DNA of 64,000 nucleotides from Streptomyces sp. TP-A0356 (GTDB taxonomy: Bacteria; Actinomycetota; Actinomycetes; Streptomycetales; Streptomycetaceae): assembly GCF_001417775.1 (NCBI RefSeq), contig NZ_BBZJ01000013.1, forward strand, positions 248,001 to 312,000. The letters run 5' to 3'. Made by a program: the position numbers and the translations under genes. Positions 1 to 8,275 of the stretch are shown here, piece after piece. Positions within the stretch are counted from its first letter, which is position 1; each line of letters starts with the position of its first letter. Under the pieces are notes generated by a model that made no database searches, was not told where the DNA came from, and saw only the letters and a list, made by a program, of their open reading frames with translations.

Positions 1-793
1 CCGTCGCTCGCGCGAGGCGGCCCGCCCGGGACGCGGAGGCCAGGAGCAGGGGCTGGATCTGCTCCAGGGTCGCCACCAGGATCTCCTCGCCCGCCAGCAG
101 CACCGGCCGGGCCGCCTGCGTCGTGGCCGCCGCCGCTTCCGTGAGGTCGGCCAGGGGCGGCAGGGCCGCCCGGGCCACCGTCGCTCCCGCTGCCGCCGCA
201 CGTTCCACAAGGCCCACCTGGAGCGGCATCAGGGGCGCCAGCGCCGCCGTCAACGCGTCGGCGATACGCCCGAGTTCGGGCGCCGAGTCCCGCAGCACCT
301 CCGCCGCGGCCCGGATCAGCGGCGTCAGGGCGAGGAGCGTGCCCGCCACCAGCCCCGCCGCCGTGGGCAGCAACGGCGAGGTGGCCTCCACCAGCTCCCC
401 CAGGACCGCCGCGACCTCCTCCACCGCCGGTTCCACCGCGTCGAGCACCGGCAGCAGACCGTCGCCGAGCGCGGCCAGCAGCGCCTGGGCGGGTTCGCTC
501 ACCGGGTGCACCGCCAGCGGTGCACCGGTCGTGCCGAGGCGGGTCAGCGTGTCGACGATCCGGTAGAACGCCTCCTGCGCCTGCGGTGACGCGCTCGCCT
601 CCGCCAGGTCCGCCGTGGTCTGCCGCAGTACGCGCAGCGCCTCGGCGCCGGACCCGTCCCGCGGGTCGAGCGTGTTGACGGCGATCCTCGTGATGTTCCC
701 TGCCGTGTCCAGGAGTTGGCCGGCGATCTCGGTGGTGCTGCGCGCCATGCGCACCATGTCGTCCCTGCTGGGGAGCGACGGTATCGGGGACAT
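1..793 (-). CDS. Alanine-rich helical protein of unknown function, C-terminus cut off by window edge
   Basis: The frame is open from the left edge to an ATG at 793, which has a strong GAGGAGGG ribosome site six bases upstream; 264 codons lie in the window and no stop is reached. The protein begins MSPIPSLPSRDDMVRMARST and is then almost entirely alpha-helical in character, rich in Ala, Leu, Glu and Val. Stretches such as LLPVLDAVEPAVEEVAAVLG and LLPTAAGLVAGTLLALTPLI have a heptad-like hydrophobic pattern, resembling phasin or apolipoprotein-like amphipathic helices. I do not recognise the family and see no catalytic motif. It could coat a surface or membrane, but that is only inference from composition. 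A second in-frame ATG thirteen codons downstream is a possible alternative start. Confidence 0.75.
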   Translation of the reverse strand, partial: MSPIPSLPSRDDMVRMARSTTEIAGQLLDTAGNITRIAVNTLDPRDGSGAEALRVLRQTTADLAEASASPQAQEAFYRIVDTLTRLGTTGAPLAVHPVSEPAQALLAALGDGLLPVLDAVEPAVEEVAAVLGELVEATSPLLPTAAGLVAGTLLALTPLIRAAAEVLRDSAPELGRIADALTAALAPLMPLQVGLVERAAAAGATVARAALPPLADLTEAAAATTQAARPVLLAGEEILVATLEQIQPLLLASASRAGRLARAT

Positions 794-992
794 GGAGCCC
801 TCCTCGCCTCGCACGAAGCGTCACAGGGCCTCGAACGGGCCGAGGCAGCCGCCTCCAGCATGCCCTCTCCGGCCCACGGTGGACGGGCCGTTCACCCATC
901 CGTCACCGCGAGGCCATGTCGGCGACCGCCGCTCACGGCGACGCCGAAGGCCGCACCCCACGTCCAAGGATGCGGCCTCCGTCGTACGCAAC

Positions 993-1013
993 GACGCACG
1001 TCAGGCGTGCGTC
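993..1013 (-). terminator. Hairpin after the oxidoreductase gene
   Basis: Perfect 8-bp stem GACGCACG/CGTGCGTC around a 5-nt loop, starting about ten bases past the stop codon of the minus-strand oxidoreductase. There is no U-tract, which is usual for Streptomyces terminators. Confidence 0.6.
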
Positions 1014-1023
1014 ACGGTGATGT

Positions 1024-2046
1024 TCAGAGCTTGACGACCATCTTCCCCACGTTGTCGCCGCGCAGGACCCCGAAGAACGCCTCCAGGTTGTTCTCGATGC
1101 CCTCGACGACGGTCTCGCGGTACTTCAGCTCGCCGGAGCGGACCCAGGCGCCGACCTCCTCGACGAACTGCGGCTGCAGGTCGTAGTGGTCACCGACCAG
1201 GAAGCCCTCGATACGGCCACGGGTCTGGATGAGCCGGGCGAGGTTCCTGGGACCCGGGGCGGGCTCGGTGTTGTTGTAGATCGAGATCATGCCGCAGACG
1301 GCGATGCGGCCACGCTCGTTGAGGGAGCCGATGGCGGCCTCCAGGTGGTCGCCGCCGACGTTGTCGAAGTACACGTCGACGCCGTCCGGGGCGGCCTCGC
1401 GCAGCTGCTGGGCGACGGGGCCGTTCTTGTAGTTGAAGGCCGCGTCGAAGCCGTACTCCTCGACCAGGAGCTTGACCTTCTCGTCGGAGCCCGCGGAGCC
1501 GATCACCCGCGAGGCACCCTTCAGCTTGGCGATCTGCCCGACCTGGCTGCCGACGGCCCCCGCGGCGCCCGACACGAAGACGGAGTCGCCCTCCTTGAAG
1601 GCGGCGGTGCGCAGCAGACCGGCGTAGGCGGTGAGCCCGGTCATGCCCAGGACGCCCAGGTACGCGGACAGGGGCGCGGCGTCCGGGTCGACCTTGACGG
1701 CGTGCCTGGCGTCCACGACCGCGTACTCGCGCCAGCCGAGGAAGTGCAGGACGTGGTCGCCGGGCTCGATCCCCTCGGCGTTGGAGACGACGACCTCGCC
1801 GACGGCGCCGCCCTGCATCGGCTTGTTCAGCTCGAAGGGGGCGACGTACGACTTGGCGGCGCTCATCCGGCCGCGCATGTAGGGGTCGACGGAGACGTAC
1901 TCGTTCCGCACGAGCACCTGGCCCTCACCCGGCTGCGGGACCTCCGCCTCGACGAGGGCGAAGTCCTCGGGCTTGGGCCAGCCCACCGGGCGGCTGAGCA
2001 GGTGCCACTCGCGGCTGACGGCGGGAAGAGTGGGGGTGTCGGTCAT
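1024..2046 (-). CDS. NADP-dependent oxidoreductase, zinc-free MDR superfamily (CurA / leukotriene B4 dehydrogenase-like)
   Basis: 340 residues, the usual length for the family. Members reduce the double bond of alpha,beta-unsaturated ketones and aldehydes with NADPH in the cytosol. The N-terminal GroES-like half has the family hallmark VSVDPYMRGRM near residue 52 and lacks the zinc-binding cysteines of true alcohol dehydrogenases. The Rossmann half carries FVSGAAGAVGSQVGQ at about 157-171 and DVYFDNVGGDHLEAA, typical of the NADPH reductase subgroup. The start is ATG behind GAGGAAGG. The gene is divergent from a MarR regulator with palindromic sites between them, so it is probably that regulator's target and inducible by an electrophilic or phenolic ligand (inference). 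Confidence 0.88.
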   Translation of the reverse strand: MTDTPTLPAVSREWHLLSRPVGWPKPEDFALVEAEVPQPGEGQVLVRNEYVSVDPYMRGRMSAAKSYVAPFELNKPMQGGAVGEVVVSNAEGIEPGDHVLHFLGWREYAVVDARHAVKVDPDAAPLSAYLGVLGMTGLTAYAGLLRTAAFKEGDSVFVSGAAGAVGSQVGQIAKLKGASRVIGSAGSDEKVKLLVEEYGFDAAFNYKNGPVAQQLREAAPDGVDVYFDNVGGDHLEAAIGSLNERGRIAVCGMISIYNNTEPAPGPRNLARLIQTRGRIEGFLVGDHYDLQPQFVEEVGAWVRSGELKYRETVVEGIENNLEAFFGVLRGDNVGKMVVKL

Positions 2047-2078
2047 GGCGCCTTCCTCACGTGCTGCTGCGCAAATAC

Positions 2079-2117
2079 TTCAGTACCTGAAACAACCATG
2101 CTCCTGAATATTTCAGG
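2079..2117. promoter_or_regulatory. Palindromic operator sites between the oxidoreductase and marR genes
   Basis: Two inverted repeats with the same half-site lie 11 bases apart: TTCAG-TAC-CTGAA at 2079-2091 and CCTGAA-TAT-TTCAGG at 2103-2117. The shared half-site CTGAA/TTCAG, 3-nt centre and position in a divergent promoter region fit a MarR dimer operator occupied at two sites. Binding by the adjacent regulator is inferred. Confidence 0.75.
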
Positions 2118-2146
2118 ATGTCAAGTAAACGGGTAGTCTGGATCCC

Positions 2147-2581
2147 ATGGCCACGCAGAACACGCCCCGCATGGACCCCCTGACCCTGGAGGTCGTAGAG
2201 CTCATCGGCACGGTCGTGGCCCGTTACCACGAGGAGTACGAGGAGGCCGCGGCCGAGCACACGCTGACCGGCGCGCAGGCACGGCTGCTGAGTCTGCTGT
2301 CACTGGAGCCGCTGCCCATGCGGCGGCTGGCGCAGAAGCTGAAGTGCGAGCCGTCCAACGTCACCGGGATCGTGGACCGGCTGGAGGCGCGGGGCCTGGT
2401 GGAACGCCGCCCGGACCCGGCGGACCGCCGGGTGAAGCTGGCGGCGGCGACGGAGGAGGGCCGCCGGGTGGCCCGCGGCCTGCGGGACTCCCTGAACTTC
2501 GCCCGCGAGCCCCTGGCGGGGCTGTCCGACGACGAACGGCTGTCCCTGCGGGATCTGCTGCGCCGGATGCTGGAGGCGTGA
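2147..2581 (+). CDS. MarR-family transcriptional regulator
   Basis: 144 residues, normal for MarR. A winged helix-turn-helix occupies about residues 45-105 (LPMRRLAQKLKCEPSNVTGIVDRLEARGLVERR followed by the wing DPADRRVKLAAATEEGR), flanked by helices for dimerisation. These proteins are usually repressors released by small aromatic or oxidising ligands. The ATG at 2147 has no convincing ribosome site and follows a TAGTCT hexamer by eight bases, so the message may be leaderless; an in-frame ATG lies eight codons further in. It is divergent from the NADP oxidoreductase, with two palindromes in the 100-bp gap. Autoregulation and control of that reductase are the simplest reading. Confidence 0.88.
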   Translation: MATQNTPRMDPLTLEVVELIGTVVARYHEEYEEAAAEHTLTGAQARLLSLLSLEPLPMRRLAQKLKCEPSNVTGIVDRLEARGLVERRPDPADRRVKLAAATEEGRRVARGLRDSLNFAREPLAGLSDDERLSLRDLLRRMLEA

Positions 2582-2714
2582 CCCCGTCGGCGCCGCTCGC
2601 CACCCCGGGCTCCACCCGATCCCCCATCGGCCGGGACGGCCTTGCCGCCAAGCTCCCCCACTCTCGGCCGCGCTCATGCGGGGACCCCGTGACGGGCCGC
2701 CACCTCGCGGAGCG

Positions 2715-3506
2715 CTACGTGCACCACCACAGGAAGCGATTGCACGTTTTCGTCGGCGACGGGGCCGGGGGCCGGGCCGTGTGCGTCGGCGCGGGATTCG
2801 CGCTCGGTGCCGTGGTGGCCGTCTCCGTCGGGGCCGGTGCCGGGGGCGCGGGAGCCTCCGTCGCGGTCGCCGACTGCGTGGGCCCGGCCTTCTTCTTGCC
2901 GGGCTTCTTGTCCTTCGCGGACTTGGACGCCGACGGAGAGGCGGAGGCCGAGGCCGACACACGGGTCGCGCCGGTGACACCCCCGCTCCCGGCGCCACCG
3001 GTCGTCCCGGCCGTCGCCCCGGCGGAGGCCGACCCGTCCGCCGTCGCACCCCCGGCGCTCGCCGCCTTCGGCGCGGATCCCGGCGCCTCGATGCCCAGTT
3101 CGGCCAGACTCAGCGCACCCGCCGCCAGCAACAGCCCGGTCCCCGCGAACAGCACCCGCCGCCGGCGCCTGCGGTGCGCGGCCGCCTTGCGGTCGCGACG
3201 CGCGGCCCGCGTCCCGGGCCCGCCGTCACGGTCGGCGGACGCCCCGCGTCCGTTCGCGCGTCGCCGGCTCTGCGCCCGCCCCGGCCGTACGGGCTCGTCC
3301 GCGTACGACGACTCCTCCACATCGGGTGCGCCGGATGCGCCGGATGCGCCGGGACCCGGGGAGACCTCGGAATCCCCGAAGCCGTCATCGACGGTGCGCA
3401 CGTCGCTCTGGTCGGCGTACGCGCGCGGTTCTTCGACCGGTGTGCCGCACCCCGGGCAGGCGAGGGCGCCGTTGAGGTGCCTTCGGCACGGGTGGCAGTA
3501 GTCCAT
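2715..3506 (-). CDS. SCO2400-like zinc-ribbon membrane protein
   Basis: 263 residues. The N-terminus MDYCHPCRRHLNGALACPGC carries two CxxC knuckles (C4, C7, C17, C20), a small zinc ribbon that I recognise as the start of the SCO2400 family of Streptomyces. A variable hydrophilic region and an Arg-rich stretch (about 105-117) follow, then one transmembrane helix near 118-137. The remainder is a Ser/Thr/Ala/Pro-rich low-complexity tail ending in a Cys-containing motif (CNRFLWWCT). The basic stretch before the helix suggests that the ribbon is cytoplasmic and the tail outside. Function is unknown. It ends 133 bp from the marR stop, convergently, and begins 288 bp from the divergent sugar operon. 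Confidence 0.82.
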   Translation of the reverse strand: MDYCHPCRRHLNGALACPGCGTPVEEPRAYADQSDVRTVDDGFGDSEVSPGPGASGASGAPDVEESSYADEPVRPGRAQSRRRANGRGASADRDGGPGTRAARRDRKAAAHRRRRRRVLFAGTGLLLAAGALSLAELGIEAPGSAPKAASAGGATADGSASAGATAGTTGGAGSGGVTGATRVSASASASPSASKSAKDKKPGKKKAGPTQSATATEAPAPPAPAPTETATTAPSANPAPTHTARPPAPSPTKTCNRFLWWCT

Positions 3507-3677
3507 GACGCGGGAAGACTAAGTTCCTGATCGGTCACGTTCCTAGGCACTGCTGTGAAGGTTGTGTGGGGAAGCGGCCGTTCCGGTGCGGCGAGTCGAG
3601 TGCTGCTCACCAAGGGTTCACCGCCACCCCCGAAACGGTGTCGAAACCTTTGCCGAAACCGTTGTGCGTTCGACCCA

Positions 3678-3707
3678 TTGACACTCCCGCCGCGCCATCC
3701 TTACTGT
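3678..3707 (+). promoter_or_regulatory. Predicted promoter of the sugar-acid operon
   Basis: A consensus -35 hexamer TTGACA at 3678-3683 is followed after 18 bases by TACTGT at 3702-3707. It lies about 85 bp before the dehydratase start and just before two ATTTCGAAC repeats. The rest of the 3507-3794 gap shows no gene. Confidence 0.6.
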
Positions 3708-3716
3708 CACGCCAGC

Positions 3717-3744
3717 ATTTCGAACGTGTGACGAAATTTCGAAC
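3717..3744 (+). promoter_or_regulatory. Directly repeated ATTTCGAAC motif, probable operator
   Basis: ATTTCGAAC occurs at 3717-3725 and 3736-3744, 19 bp apart, just downstream of the predicted promoter, a position suited to repression. The same 9-mer lies in the leader of the IclR gene near 19.28 kb (minus strand). That makes the IclR protein the best candidate binder (inference). Confidence 0.6.
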
Positions 3745-3794
3745 ACATCGCCTGAGCCGACGAAGCACCGACGAAGCAGCAAGGGGCAACTGCC

Positions 3795-4952
3795 GTGCGC
3801 ATCACCGGAATCAGCACACACGTGGTCGGGACGCCGTGGCGCAACCTGACGTACGTCCAGGTGCACACCGACGAGGGCATCACCGGAGTCGGCGAGACCC
3901 GGATGCTGGGCCACACCGACGCGCTGATCGGCTATCTGCGGGAGGCAGAGGCCAACCACATTCTCGGCAGCGATCCGTTCGCCGTGGAAGACCTCGTACG
4001 CCGGATGAAGTACGGCGACTACGGGCGCGCCGGAGAGATCGTCATGTCGGGGGTCGCGGTCGTCGAGATGGCCTGCTGGGACATCAAGGGCAAGGCCCTC
4101 GGCGTCCCCGTCTGGCAGCTCCTCGGCGGCAGGGTCACCGACAGGGTCAAGGCGTACGCCAACGGGTGGTACACCACCGAGCGGACCCCGGAGGCGTACC
4201 ACAAGGCCGCCCAGGAGGTCATCGCCCGCGGCTACAAGGCCCTGAAGATCGACCCGTTCGGCACCGGTCACTTCGAGCTCGACCACGAGCAGACCCTGTA
4301 CTCGGTCTCCCTCATCGAAGCCGTGCGCGACGCCATCGGGCCCGAGGCCGAGCTGATGCTGGAGATGCACGGCCGCTTCTCCCCCGCCACCGCCGTGCGC
4401 CTCGCGCGGGAGCTCGCGCCGTTCAAGCCGGCCTGGCTGGAGGAGCCGGTGCCGCCGGAGAACCTCAAGGCGCTGGAGAAGGTCGCCGCGAAGGTCGACC
4501 TCCCGGTCGCCACCGGCGAGCGCATCCACGACCGCATCGAGTTCCGTGAGCTCTTCGAGAGCCAGGCCGTGGACATCATCCAGCCGGACGTCGGCCACAT
4601 CGGCGGCATCTGGGAGACCCGGAAGCTGGCCGCCACCGCCGAGACCCACTACATGCTGGTCGCGCCGCACAACGTGGGCGGGTCCGTCCTCACCGCCGCC
4701 TCCCTCCAGGTCGGTTTCACCTCCCCGAACTTCAAGATCCTGGAGCACTTCAACGACTTCGCGGACGCGGAGATCAAGAAGGTGGTCAAGGGCGCGCCGG
4801 AGGTCGTCGACGGCTACTTCCACCTCTCCGACGCGCCGGGCCTCGGCGTCGAGCTGGACACCGACGCGGCGGCCGAGTTCCCACAGCAGCAGGCCCGGTT
4901 CGACCTGTGGGCCGAGGGCTGGGAGCAGCGCAAGCCGAAAGGGACGAAGTGA
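3795..4952 (+). CDS. Mandelate racemase/enolase-superfamily sugar-acid dehydratase (galactonate dehydratase-like)
   Basis: 385 residues. Enolase-superfamily enzymes abstract the proton alpha to a carboxylate using Mg2+; this branch dehydrates aldonic acids to 2-keto-3-deoxy acids. The N-terminal capping domain runs to about residue 120. The barrel shows KALKID (149-153), a first metal-ligand region LMLEMHGRF (E190, H192), the second ligand in LEEPVP (E216-E217), the third in GERI (E242), and a catalytic-type His in APHNVGG. The GTG start at 3795 has AAGGGG eight bases upstream. It heads an operon with a zinc dehydrogenase and a monosaccharide ABC transporter. Substrate is not fixed by sequence; D-galactonate, L-arabonate or L-fuconate are all possible. 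Confidence 0.85.
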   Translation: MRITGISTHVVGTPWRNLTYVQVHTDEGITGVGETRMLGHTDALIGYLREAEANHILGSDPFAVEDLVRRMKYGDYGRAGEIVMSGVAVVEMACWDIKGKALGVPVWQLLGGRVTDRVKAYANGWYTTERTPEAYHKAAQEVIARGYKALKIDPFGTGHFELDHEQTLYSVSLIEAVRDAIGPEAELMLEMHGRFSPATAVRLARELAPFKPAWLEEPVPPENLKALEKVAAKVDLPVATGERIHDRIEFRELFESQAVDIIQPDVGHIGGIWETRKLAATAETHYMLVAPHNVGGSVLTAASLQVGFTSPNFKILEHFNDFADAEIKKVVKGAPEVVDGYFHLSDAPGLGVELDTDAAAEFPQQQARFDLWAEGWEQRKPKGTK

Positions 4953-4983
4953 GCACCCGGCGGCGCGGCCCGAAGGAGACGTG

Positions 4984-5988
4984 GTGAGCACGGCGGTCGT
5001 CATCGAGGCGCCGGGCGCGCACCGTCTGGTCCCCCGCGAAGCCGTGGCGCCGGGCCCCGGCGAGGCGCTCGTGCGGGTCCACGCCGTGGGCATCTGCGGC
5101 AGCGACCGCGAGGTCTACCAGGGCAACCGGCCCGAGGGCTATGTGCGCTACCCGCTCACCCCCGGCCACGAGTGGTCCGGCACGGTGCAGGCGGTGGGCG
5201 CCGGGGTCCCCGAGGCGCTCGTCGGCCGCAAGGCCGTCGGCGAGGGCTTCCGCAACTGCCAGGTCTGCGACCGCTGTCACGCGGGCGAGACGACCCTGTG
5301 CACCTCGGGGTACGAGGAGACGGGCTTCACCCAGCCGGGCGCGATGGCCACCACCCTCACGCTCCCGGCCCGGCTGCTGCACGTCCTGGCGGACGACGCC
5401 GACCTGACGGCGGCGGCCCTCCTGGAGCCCGCCGCCTGTGTCGCGGCGGCCGTGCTCAAGGGGAACGCGCGGCCCGGCGAGCGGGTCGCGGTCGTCGGCA
5501 CCGGCACACTCGGCATGTTCGCCGTGCAGTTCCTGAAGGCCCTCTCCCCGGCCGAACTGCTGGTGGTCGGCACCCGCACCGACCGCGAGGCGCTGTCCCG
5601 GCGGTTCGGCGCCACCGGCTTCCGTACCAAGGACCAGGATCTGCCCGCCGACTTCGACGTCGTCATCGAGACCGCCGGGTCCGCGTCCGCCGCGCGCACC
5701 GCCGCCTCCCTGCTCAGGCGCGGCGGACGCCTCGTCCTCACCGGCATCCCGGCACCGGGCGCGGACGGCCTCGACCCCACCGATCTGGTCGTGCGGCAGC
5801 TGGAGGTGCACACCGTGTTCGGGGCGCCGCCGGACGCCTGGGCGCACACGGTGCGGGTCTTCGGCGCCGGGCTGCTCGATCCGCTGCCGCTGGTCACGCA
5901 CGAGCTGCCACTCGCCGAGTTCCCGCAGGCCATCGAGCTGGTGGGGGCCGGGGATCCAAAGGTCGGAAAGGTTCTGCTGCGGCCGTGA
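4984..5988 (+). CDS. Zinc-dependent sugar/polyol dehydrogenase (MDR family)
   Basis: 334 residues. NAD(P)-dependent oxidation of a sugar or sugar alcohol is expected. The catalytic zinc site is visible as GICGSD (C38) and GHEWSG (H62, E63). The structural zinc lobe has four cysteines at 92, 95, 98 and 106. The Rossmann motif VVGTGTLGMFAVQ lies near 170-182. GTG at 4984 is preferred over GTG at 4981 because AGGAG then sits five bases upstream. It starts 31 bp after the dehydratase. Paired with a sugar-acid dehydratase and, elsewhere in the window, an SMP-30 lactonase, it could supply the first step of an oxidative, non-phosphorylating sugar pathway (inference). Confidence 0.85.
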   Translation: MSTAVVIEAPGAHRLVPREAVAPGPGEALVRVHAVGICGSDREVYQGNRPEGYVRYPLTPGHEWSGTVQAVGAGVPEALVGRKAVGEGFRNCQVCDRCHAGETTLCTSGYEETGFTQPGAMATTLTLPARLLHVLADDADLTAAALLEPAACVAAAVLKGNARPGERVAVVGTGTLGMFAVQFLKALSPAELLVVGTRTDREALSRRFGATGFRTKDQDLPADFDVVIETAGSASAARTAASLLRRGGRLVLTGIPAPGADGLDPTDLVVRQLEVHTVFGAPPDAWAHTVRVFGAGLLDPLPLVTHELPLAEFPQAIELVGAGDPKVGKVLLRP

Positions 5989-6002
5989 CACCCCCTCGAA
6001 CC

Positions 6003-6046
6003 GTACGCCGGTACGGAGTTGCCTGACGAGCTCCGTGCCGGCGTAC
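6003..6046 (+). terminator. Long intra-operon hairpin
   Basis: A 16-bp stem (6003-6018 with 6031-6046) with a single G-U wobble and a 12-nt loop begins 15 bases after the dehydrogenase stop. It is one of the strongest hairpins in the window and probably terminates or attenuates transcription before the U32-like gene and transporter, lowering or separating their expression. Confidence 0.75.
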
Positions 6047-6111
6047 CACCAAGCCCTTCCACACCCTGAGCCGCGAACCTTGTCCGAAATACCGAACGTG
6101 AAGGACGCCTT

Positions 6112-7077
6112 GTGACCGACTCCGCTACGGCGGCCCGCAGGCCCGGTGAGCAGGCGCTCGCCGCGCTCGGCCTGGGCACGCCCGCCCTCTCCCCCGCCGA
6201 CGCCTCGCCGCACACCTTCCCCGGAGGCGGCCGCTGGCGCACCGAGATCCCCTCGTGCGAGGGACCGGAGGCGCTGGCAGTGGTCCTCAAGGAGTCCTCC
6301 CGGCTCGACGTGCCGATCCATCGGATCAGCCAGGGCAGCGGCGTATGGATGCTGACCGACGCCGAGATCACCGAGATGGTCGAGGCCACCGCCGCGCGGG
6401 ACATCGAGCTGTGCCTGTTCACCGGCCCGCGCGGCACCTGGGACATCGGCGGCTCCGTACGCTCCGACTCGCGCGGCGCCGGTCTCAGGGCGCGGGGCCA
6501 CGACGCCGTCGCGGGCTGCGTCGAGGACGCCCTGCGGGCCACGGAACTGGGCGTCAAGTGCCTGCTGGTGGCCGACGAGGGTGTGCTGTGGACGCTGCAC
6601 CGGGCGCGCGAGGCAGGCATCGTCCCGGCCGACACCACGCTCAAGGTGTCCGCACTGATCGGGCCCGTCAACCCGGCCTCGTACGCCGTCTACGAGCACC
6701 TGGGCGCCGACTCGCTCAATGTGCCCAGTGATCTGACGCTGGATCACCTCACCGAGATCCGGCGGGTCTCCGCCGCCCCCATGGACATGTACATCGAGGC
6801 CCCCGACGACCTCGGCGGGTACGTGCGGATGTACGAGGTCGCCGAGCTGATCCGGCGCGGCGCACCGCTGTATCTGAAGTTCGGCCTGTCCAAGGCACCC
6901 GGCATCTACCCCTACGGCGCGCACCTGCGGGACGTGACCCTGGACACCGCCCGGGAGCGGGTGCGGCGCGGCCGGCTCGCTCTCGACCTGCTCGCCCGGC
7001 ACGGAGCGGACGGCGACATGGCGCCGCTCGGCTCCCGGCTGCCCGGCCCTCTCCACCGCTTCCCCACCGGCGCCTGA
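6112..7077 (+). CDS. U32-peptidase-like TIM-barrel protein in a sugar operon
   Basis: 321 residues, GTG start behind GAAGGA. The body resembles the U32 peptidase/collagenase-like barrel as annotated in Streptomyces next to ChvE transporters (memory; no search was possible). Segments include [52 protein letters not shown] and [20 protein letters not shown] see no zinc motif, catalytic Ser/Cys dyad or signal peptide, so it should be cytosolic. U32 members elsewhere act in RNA or quinone hydroxylation and need not be proteases. The location between sugar-catabolic enzymes and the sugar ABC transporter suggests a role in carbohydrate or sugar-acid metabolism, but no reaction can be assigned. Confidence 0.65.
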   Translation: MTDSATAARRPGEQALAALGLGTPALSPADASPHTFPGGGRWRTEIPSCEGPEALAVVLKESSRLDVPIHRISQGSGVWMLTDAEITEMVEATAARDIELCLFTGPRGTWDIGGSVRSDSRGAGLRARGHDAVAGCVEDALRATELGVKCLLVADEGVLWTLHRAREAGIVPADTTLKVSALIGPVNPASYAVYEHLGADSLNVPSDLTLDHLTEIRRVSAAPMDMYIEAPDDLGGYVRMYEVAELIRRGAPLYLKFGLSKAPGIYPYGAHLRDVTLDTARERVRRGRLALDLLARHGADGDMAPLGSRLPGPLHRFPTGA

Positions 7078-7126
7078 ACCGCCGACCGCACCCTCTCAAC
7101 GCCGAGAAGAACAAGGACTGATCACC

Positions 7127-8233
7127 ATGCGCACTCGTAGAGCCGCTCTCGCCGCGACAGCCGCAACCGCCTCCCTCGCGCTCACCCTGACCGCCTGCGG
7201 TCAGAACAGCTCGGGCGGCAGCAAGGAGGACAAGGGCGCCGCCAAGGGCGGCACCATCGGCATCGCGATGCCGACCAAGTCCTCCGAGCGCTGGATCTCC
7301 GACGGCAAGAACGTGGTCAAGGACCTGGAGGCCAAGGGCTACAAGACCAAGCTGGTCTACGGCGAGGACAACCCGGACACCCAGGTCTCGCAGATCGAGA
7401 ACCTGATCACCCAGGGCGTCAAGGGCCTGATCATCGCGGCCATCGACAACAAGTCCCTGAACAACGTGCTCCAGCAGGCCGCCGACGCCAACATCCCGGT
7501 CATCTCCTACGACCGGCTGATCCTCGGCACCAAGAACGTCGACTACTACGCCTCCTTCGACAACACGAAGGTCGGCGAGCTCCAGGCCAACTACATCGTC
7601 GACAAGCTCGGCCTGAAGAACGGCAAGGGGCCGTTCAACGTCGAGCTGTTCGCCGGCTCCAACGACGACAACAACACCAAGTACTTCTTCAACGGCGCGA
7701 TGAGCGTCCTGAAGCCGTACATGGACAGCAAGAAGCTGGTCGTCAAGTCCGGCCAGACCGCGCTCAACCAGGTCACCACCCTGCGCTGGGACGGCGCCAC
7801 CGCGCAGCGGCGCATGGACGACGTCCTCACGTCCGCGTACAAGAGCGCCAAGGTCGACGCGGTCCTGTCGCCGTACGACGGCATCTCCATCGGCGTGCTG
7901 TCCTCGCTGAAGTCGGACGGTTACGGCTCCGGCAGCAAGCCGCTGCCGGTCATCACCGGCCAGGACGCCGAGCTCGCCTCGGTGAAGTCGATCATCGCCG
8001 GTCAGCAGACGCAGACCGTCTACAAGGACCTCCGCAAGCTCGCCGAGGTCGCCGCGACCATGATCGACGACGTGCTCAACAAGAAGACGCCGCAGGTCAA
8101 CGACACCAAGACCTACGACAACGGCACGAAGGTCGTCCCCGCCTACCTGCTGCAGCCGGTGAGCGTCGACAAGTCCAACTACGAGGACGTGCTGGTCAAG
8201 GGCGGCTACTACACCGACGCCCAGCTCAAGTAA
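7127..8233 (+). CDS. chvE: ChvE-type multiple-monosaccharide ABC transporter, sugar-binding lipoprotein
   Basis: 368 residues. A lipoprotein signal peptide ends at the lipobox LTAC (C24), so the mature protein is tethered outside the membrane. The mature part is a type I periplasmic-binding-protein fold (Peripla_BP_4): [20 protein letters not shown], then [18 protein letters not shown] and [10 protein letters not shown], typical of ChvE, which binds galactose, arabinose, glucose and related sugars. It is followed directly by its ATPase (8276) and permease (9832), giving a complete importer. The dehydratase and dehydrogenase upstream suggest that the imported sugar feeds an oxidative route. 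Start ATG at 7127 follows a purine-rich AACAAGGA. Confidence 0.92.
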   Translation: MRTRRAALAATAATASLALTLTACGQNSSGGSKEDKGAAKGGTIGIAMPTKSSERWISDGKNVVKDLEAKGYKTKLVYGEDNPDTQVSQIENLITQGVKGLIIAAIDNKSLNNVLQQAADANIPVISYDRLILGTKNVDYYASFDNTKVGELQANYIVDKLGLKNGKGPFNVELFAGSNDDNNTKYFFNGAMSVLKPYMDSKKLVVKSGQTALNQVTTLRWDGATAQRRMDDVLTSAYKSAKVDAVLSPYDGISIGVLSSLKSDGYGSGSKPLPVITGQDAELASVKSIIAGQQTQTVYKDLRKLAEVAATMIDDVLNKKTPQVNDTKTYDNGTKVVPAYLLQPVSVDKSNYEDVLVKGGYYTDAQLK

Positions 8234-8275
8234 CCGCCGCATCCCACCGACCGCAACCGACTGGAAGGCACGACC

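Noticed and set aside
4786..7056. Minus-strand 756-codon frame opposite the dehydrogenase and U32-like genes
   Set aside because: It crosses intergenic hairpins and has no recognisable motif; the plus-strand genes have ribosome sites and families.
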